Shown here piece after piece: positions 5,068 to 7,320 of a stretch of DNA of 7,320 nt. Both the position numbers and the translations under genes were made by a program. The DNA is from Patescibacteria group bacterium (GTDB lineage: Bacteria; Patescibacteriota; Microgenomatia; UBA1406; GWC2-37-13): contig CALRFM010000052.1 of the NCBI GenBank assembly GCA_943356515.1, positions 1-7,320 on the forward strand, written 5' to 3'. The notes below the pieces were generated by a model. The model had not been told where the DNA came from. It searched no databases and saw only the letters and a list, made by a program, of their open reading frames with translations. Every line of letters begins with the position of its first letter. Position 1 is the first letter of the stretch.

Positions 5068-5331
5068 CTAATATACTTGGTTGTGAGTTCCAATATCGAC
5101 AAAATATACTGCTCCTTCGTTAATATAATAAATCACTCGTATATCACCAGTTACTGAGAAGGAGCGATAGCCCTTTATGTTGCCGATAAGCGCATGGTCG
5201 CGAAGCACTGGATTGGTAGGATCATCGGCAAAAAGATCATAGCGTGCTTCAAATTGTTGGGCCCATTTCATATGTTGTTCAATTCTTTTTTTGTAGGCTT
5301 TTTTAAAGTTTTTAGTGAAGTATATATTCAT
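5068..5331 (-). CDS. type II toxin, RelE/YafQ-like mRNA interferase
   Basis: The 87-residue product is the usual size for RelE-superfamily toxins, ribosome-dependent or free mRNA-cutting enzymes held inactive by a partner antitoxin. The N-terminal helices 'FTKNFKKAYKKRIEQH' are basic. The C-terminal core 'LRDHALIGNIKGYRSFSVTGDIRVIYYI' followed by 'VDIGTHNQVY' is the family's typical strand series, with His46, Arg56, Asp63, Arg65, His83 and terminal Tyr87 as candidate catalytic or RNA-binding residues. Its ATG overlaps the antitoxin stop (ATGA at 5331-5328), the classic coupled arrangement. It ends 48 bp before the tRNA-Gln gene on the same strand. A ParE-type gyrase poison is less likely because the IGTH-x-x-x-Y ending matches mRNA interferases. 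Confidence 0.9.
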   Translation of the reverse strand: MNIYFTKNFKKAYKKRIEQHMKWAQQFEARYDLFADDPTNPVLRDHALIGNIKGYRSFSVTGDIRVIYYINEGAVYFVDIGTHNQVY

Positions 5332-5606
5332 GAGCGCAACATTTTAAAGAATTCTTGTTTATTTTTTGGTTTATAAACATTCTGTCCAGCCGTAATATCT
5401 TCAACCACTTTAGCATATCGTTGTTCAGCTTTTGGAGAGAGTGAAACCGTTTCTCCAATTGTTATCGTAAGCTCCTGTTTTGAAAGTTTAGTAAGAAGAA
5501 CACGGATTGTTTCCTGAAGAGAAGAAAATCCCATATCAGCCGAAACCATTTCGGCTTTTTTTCTGAGATCATTTGACATTGGCACCTGTACAATAGTTCT
5601 TTGCAT
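5328..5606 (-). CDS. type II antitoxin, RelB/DinJ-like ribbon-helix-helix
   Basis: The 92-residue product has a short N-terminal strand 'RTIVQVPMS' (3-11), then helix 'NDLRKKAEMVSADMG' and helix 'SLQETIRVLLTKLSK' (29-43), the ribbon-helix-helix DNA-binding layout. The C-terminal half 'SPKAEQRYAKVVEDI...KPKNKQEFFKML' (57-90) would wrap the toxin. I keep the start at 5606 because it includes the full DNA-contacting strand and fits a consensus promoter ending 7 nt upstream; Met10 would remove it. The gene begins only 7 nt after the stop of the O-antigen ligase-like gene, so it may also be reached by read-through. The protein is expected to repress its own promoter, where a 10-bp palindrome is present. 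Confidence 0.88.
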   Translation of the reverse strand: MQRTIVQVPMSNDLRKKAEMVSADMGFSSLQETIRVLLTKLSKQELTITIGETVSLSPKAEQRYAKVVEDITAGQNVYKPKNKQEFFKMLRS

Positions 5607-5608
5607 AT

Positions 5609-5618
5609 TATAATTATA
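5609..5618. promoter_or_regulatory. candidate operator for the RHH antitoxin
   Basis: TATAATTATA is a perfect 10-bp palindrome covering the -10 of the toxin-antitoxin promoter. Autorepression through a palindrome at the promoter is the rule for RelB-type antitoxins, so this is the likely binding site. AT-rich palindromes also occur by chance, so the call is tentative. Confidence 0.35.
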
Positions 5619-5640
5619 TTGTTTTTGTATTATTTGTCAA
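5613..5640 (-). promoter_or_regulatory. consensus promoter of the toxin-antitoxin operon
   Basis: Minus strand: perfect TTGACA (5640-5635), 16-nt spacer, perfect TATAAT (5618-5613), then 6 nt to the antitoxin ATG. A second TATAAT (5612-5607) touches the ATG. The expected start of transcription is the A of the ATG, so the mRNA should be leaderless. The promoter overlaps the last eight or nine codons and TAA of the upstream membrane protein gene. Confidence 0.8.
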
Positions 5641-6843
5641 GAGCCCAAACACCACCGGTACCAGAAGCATATTTTGTTGAATGGTGAGCCAGTAATGATC
5701 AAACATCCCGGTGAAGATTATGACAAAAAGCATAGCGTTGAAAACGGGAGACTCCCACAAGGGTCTCACTATTTTTACGAAAATATATGTCATGAGTGCA
5801 CATAACGGCACGCCAAGTTCAGCAATGAGTAATAAAAATATGTTATGAACTGGTTGCAAGAAGTGGTATGAATAGGGGATGGGGAAGGTGCCCTGTGCAA
5901 TCAGATAATTCCCCAAACCTACACCAGTAAGCAAATGCTCTCGAATAATCATAAAGCTCGATGTTGCAAGCCATATACGTTTATCAATAGTTTCTGGGTC
6001 ACCCTGCGCCATAAAAAATACTCCAGAAAGAGCAATGGGAAGAACTAATCCAGACAATTTACACCACGTGCATGTCGATGTTTTTCTCAAAACATTTACA
6101 ACGGTTAGTAATACATAACCCATCAGCGCCACTTTAGAAAAGGAAAAAATAATGAGAAGAGTTGAGATGATCAAGAACAAGTTTTTCTGGATCTCCCCAA
6201 GTACTCGGGGGGATGACAAAGTGGGAGAGAATAAAATAAACGAATATAATAACAAGTAAAATCCACCCAGCGCATTGGGGTGCGGGAATGTGGCGTAGGC
6301 CCGTAATATTTCAAGCCCTTGCATACTTACTTTGGCAATACCAGGAGTAGATAAAGAGAATGACCGTTCTCCCAGCAAATAGAATATTCCTTGAATACTA
6401 TTGCCCGCAATCACGTGGGCGAGCCCAAGCGCAAGTTGCAACGCTGCCATAGCTAAAAGCGCTATGAGTACGTGATTTATTTCTATCTTGCTCTTTTTCA
6501 TTATCCAAAATACTGTTCCCATTTCCATGAGCTTAATCAATTTATATATCCCCATGATGGGGGAGAGGGCAAAGAATACATTTCCAATTATAAATAAAAA
6601 TGCTATCACTATAATTTTGTCATGCTGAACTCGTTTCAGCATCTTTTTAATAGTGCCTGGATCCTGAAATAAATTCAGGATGACACTAGCCAAAACGAGG
6701 ATATCTGTCACATACAAAGCTGGAGCAAGAAGATCTATGGGAATGCCATGAACAATTGAGTCGGGGATAAAGAAGAACATGCCTAGCTGGGTAGGGAGAA
6801 AAAAGAGCAATAAAAGAAGGAGGATCTTTTTTACATTCAACAT
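5614..6843 (-). CDS. O-antigen ligase/polymerase (Wzy/WaaL-like) family membrane protein
   Basis: The 409-residue protein has about ten to twelve hydrophobic segments. Near the C-terminus, 'TGVGLGNYLIAQ' (306-317) followed by 'PVHNIFLLLIAELG' (331-344) is the Wzy_C signature (Gly-x-Gly-x-x-Asn, then His-Asn-x-x-Leu and a helix with Glu-x-Gly). 'RAYATFPHPNALGG' (181-194) is the other conserved loop. Such proteins join or polymerise surface polysaccharide or glycosylate surface proteins at the outer face of the membrane. Residues 54-75 are encoded entirely by palindromic repeat A, and residues about 210-218 by a related hairpin; both fall in loops between helices. It follows the surface-protein gene by 30 bp, suggesting one transcript and possibly a shared envelope job. 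No clear Shine-Dalgarno precedes ATG 6843; the start lies at the end of a heptamer repeat. Confidence 0.85.
   Translation of the reverse strand: MLNVKKILLLLLLFFLPTQLGMFFFIPDSIVHGIPIDLLAPALYVTDILVLASVILNLFQDPGTIKKMLKRVQHDKIIVIAFLFIIGNVFFALSPIMGIYKLIKLMEMGTVFWIMKKSKIEINHVLIALLAMAALQLALGLAHVIAGNSIQGIFYLLGERSFSLSTPGIAKVSMQGLEILRAYATFPHPNALGGFYLLLYSFILFSPTLSSPRVLGEIQKNLFLIISTLLIIFSFSKVALMGYVLLTVVNVLRKTSTCTWCKLSGLVLPIALSGVFFMAQGDPETIDKRIWLATSSFMIIREHLLTGVGLGNYLIAQGTFPIPYSYHFLQPVHNIFLLLIAELGVPLCALMTYIFVKIVRPLWESPVFNAMLFVIIFTGMFDHYWLTIQQNMLLVPVVFGLLTNNTKTI
6189..6218. repeat. palindromic repeat B (half-element) inside the ligase-like gene
   Basis: On the minus strand, TGTCAT leads into stem ATCCCCCC, an 8-nt loop and stem GGGGAGAT with one mismatch, ending in ATCC. 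The edges (GTCAT at one end, GATCC at the other) equal those of one arm of repeat A, while the stem is entirely different. In frame it codes 'LSSPRVLGEIQ', a polar loop between two membrane helices. Confidence 0.6.
6619..6684. repeat. palindromic repeat A, copy 2, in-frame within the ligase-like gene
   Basis: It has the same two hairpin arms as the copy at 1533-1589: left arm 6619-6644 is identical over all 26 bases, and 24 bases of the right arm (6661-6684) are identical. The centre is 16 nt here and 5-6 nt in copy 1. Length is 66 bp, exactly 22 codons, starting at codon 54 of the gene (GTC) and ending at codon 75. The peptide contains 'ILNLFQDP' and 'MLKRVQHD', wording I recall from repeat-encoded peptides in other bacterial genomes. 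Confidence 0.88.
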
Positions 6844-6870
6844 TCTTAATTCTTAAATCTTAATTCTTAC
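6843..6870. repeat. four imperfect tandem heptamers before the ligase-like gene
   Basis: Units TTCTTAA (6843-6849), TTCTTAA (6850-6856), ATCTTAA (6857-6863) and TTCTTAC (6864-6870) fill the gap between the surface-protein stop and the ligase-like ATG. On the minus strand they read TTAAGAA and run into the start codon. It may be slippage-prone; a role in translation start is possible but unproven. Confidence 0.6.
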
Positions 6871-6873
6871 CAC

Positions 6874-7320
6874 CTATTGTATCTCCCTCCCCTCTCTTAC
6901 TATGGTAGAAAGATAGGGAAGAAGATCTAAATACATTTGTGGATTGAATACAATAAAAAAGGTTGGCTTCTCTATTGTGTCTACTCGTTCTCGTGCAAAC
7001 GGTATTTCGGTAGCAGAGATGAGGTTACCAGATATTTTAAGTGGCTGGTTTGACGAACCAAAGTTAAAACCTTGTGCAATAAAAATACCATTAAGCCCAG
7101 TATATACTGCATCTACGGTAATGGTGCCTGTTGCTATGATAGCGATAGATTTTGATGAAGGATTAAATGTGTGGTTGGTTCCCGGTCGGTTTGCAATAGT
7201 AACATTCCCCTGTACAATGAGTACTGATTTATCAGGAAGAGCATTTGCATTGGTTTGGGTTATGGTAAGATCTCCTGTGGTAAGTATATTCACCTTTCCT
7301 GTTTCGGCATTTACAATATC
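6874..7320 (-). CDS. large beta-rich surface protein, C-terminal part (5' truncated by window)
   Basis: The frame is open from the window edge to TAG (6876-6874), 148 codons. The GTG at 7293 is an in-frame Val, not the start, since coding-like sequence ('DIVNAETGK') precedes it. The chain is a series of short beta strands with Gly/Asn turns: 'NILTTGDLTI', 'SVLIVQGNVTI', 'SIAIIATGTITVD', 'GIFIAQGFNFG', 'LKISGNLIS', as in right-handed beta-helix or repeat-rich exported proteins. The last 35 residues lose this pattern: 'FFIVFNPQMYLDLLPYLSTIVREGREIQ' is helical with conserved-looking aromatics. I recall this ending from large CPR surface proteins but not a named family. The gene precedes the ligase-like gene on the same strand by 30 bp; export and surface display are inferred. 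Confidence 0.75.
   Translation of the reverse strand, partial: DIVNAETGKVNILTTGDLTITQTNANALPDKSVLIVQGNVTIANRPGTNHTFNPSSKSIAIIATGTITVDAVYTGLNGIFIAQGFNFGSSNQPLKISGNLISATEIPFARERVDTIEKPTFFIVFNPQMYLDLLPYLSTIVREGREIQ

Noticed and set aside
4920..5102. 60-residue minus-strand ORF across the tRNA
   Set aside because: It reads through the tRNA-Gln gene ('SSIGRSSNGRTIDSGS...YLGSNPSLPAS' style tRNA translation), a well-known artefact.
1..7320. Alternative genetic code with TGA as Gly (as in Gracilibacteria/SR1)
   Set aside because: TGA ends the antitoxin in an ATGA overlap and ends the 107-aa gene at a natural junction; no conserved frame continues past TGA.

Overview
The window looks like a piece of a Candidate Phyla Radiation (Patescibacteria, probably Parcubacteria-like) genome. 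This rests on small tightly packed genes, AT-rich intergenic DNA, several lineage-typical small membrane or helical proteins, a RecB/Cas4-like nuclease with an Fe-S cysteine set, and start codons placed 4-8 nt after -10-like hexamers with no Shine-Dalgarno. TGA serves as a stop (the antitoxin ends in an ATGA overlap with the toxin) and no long ORF reads through it, so the code appears standard. The lineage is inferred from gene flavour, not from a marker gene.

Layout. 1-132 (+): C-terminal end of an S1 RNA-binding-domain protein. 142-537 (-): two-pass small membrane protein, convergent with the S1 gene. 538-674: AT-rich divergent intergenic region with an inverted pair of DnaA-box-like 9-mers and the panC promoter. 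675-1511 (+): panC, pantoate--beta-alanine ligase. 1533-1589: palindromic repeat A, running into the start of a 91-aa two-TM protein (1585-1860, +). 1907-1958: palindromic repeat C between convergent genes. 4057-1965 (-): three-gene unit of an anchored DPBB/RlpA-like envelope protein, a 107-aa helical protein and a PD-(D/E)XK nuclease. 4081-4938 (+): membrane-anchored class A beta-lactamase-like serine hydrolase, divergent from that unit across a compact shared promoter. 4946-5019 (-): tRNA-Gln(CTG). 5606-5068 (-): RelB-like/RelE type II toxin-antitoxin pair. 6843-5614 (-): Wzy/WaaL-like O-antigen ligase family membrane protein with two palindromic repeats in its reading frame. 7320-6874 (-): C-terminal part of a large beta-rich surface protein, cut by the window edge.

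How the genes relate. The window is mostly about the cell envelope: surface protein, polysaccharide ligase/polymerase, penicillin-recognising hydrolase and a DPBB protein. A coenzyme A pathway enzyme, a tRNA and a TA module are placed among them. I did not find a convincing new multi-gene defence or mobile system. The most distinctive signals are (i) palindromic repeats of a variable-stem family, one inserted as exactly 22 codons in a membrane protein, (ii) the repeated promoter-to-ATG spacing pointing to leaderless transcripts, and (iii) the inverted DnaA-box pair upstream of panC. There is no gene-free stretch above 300 bases.
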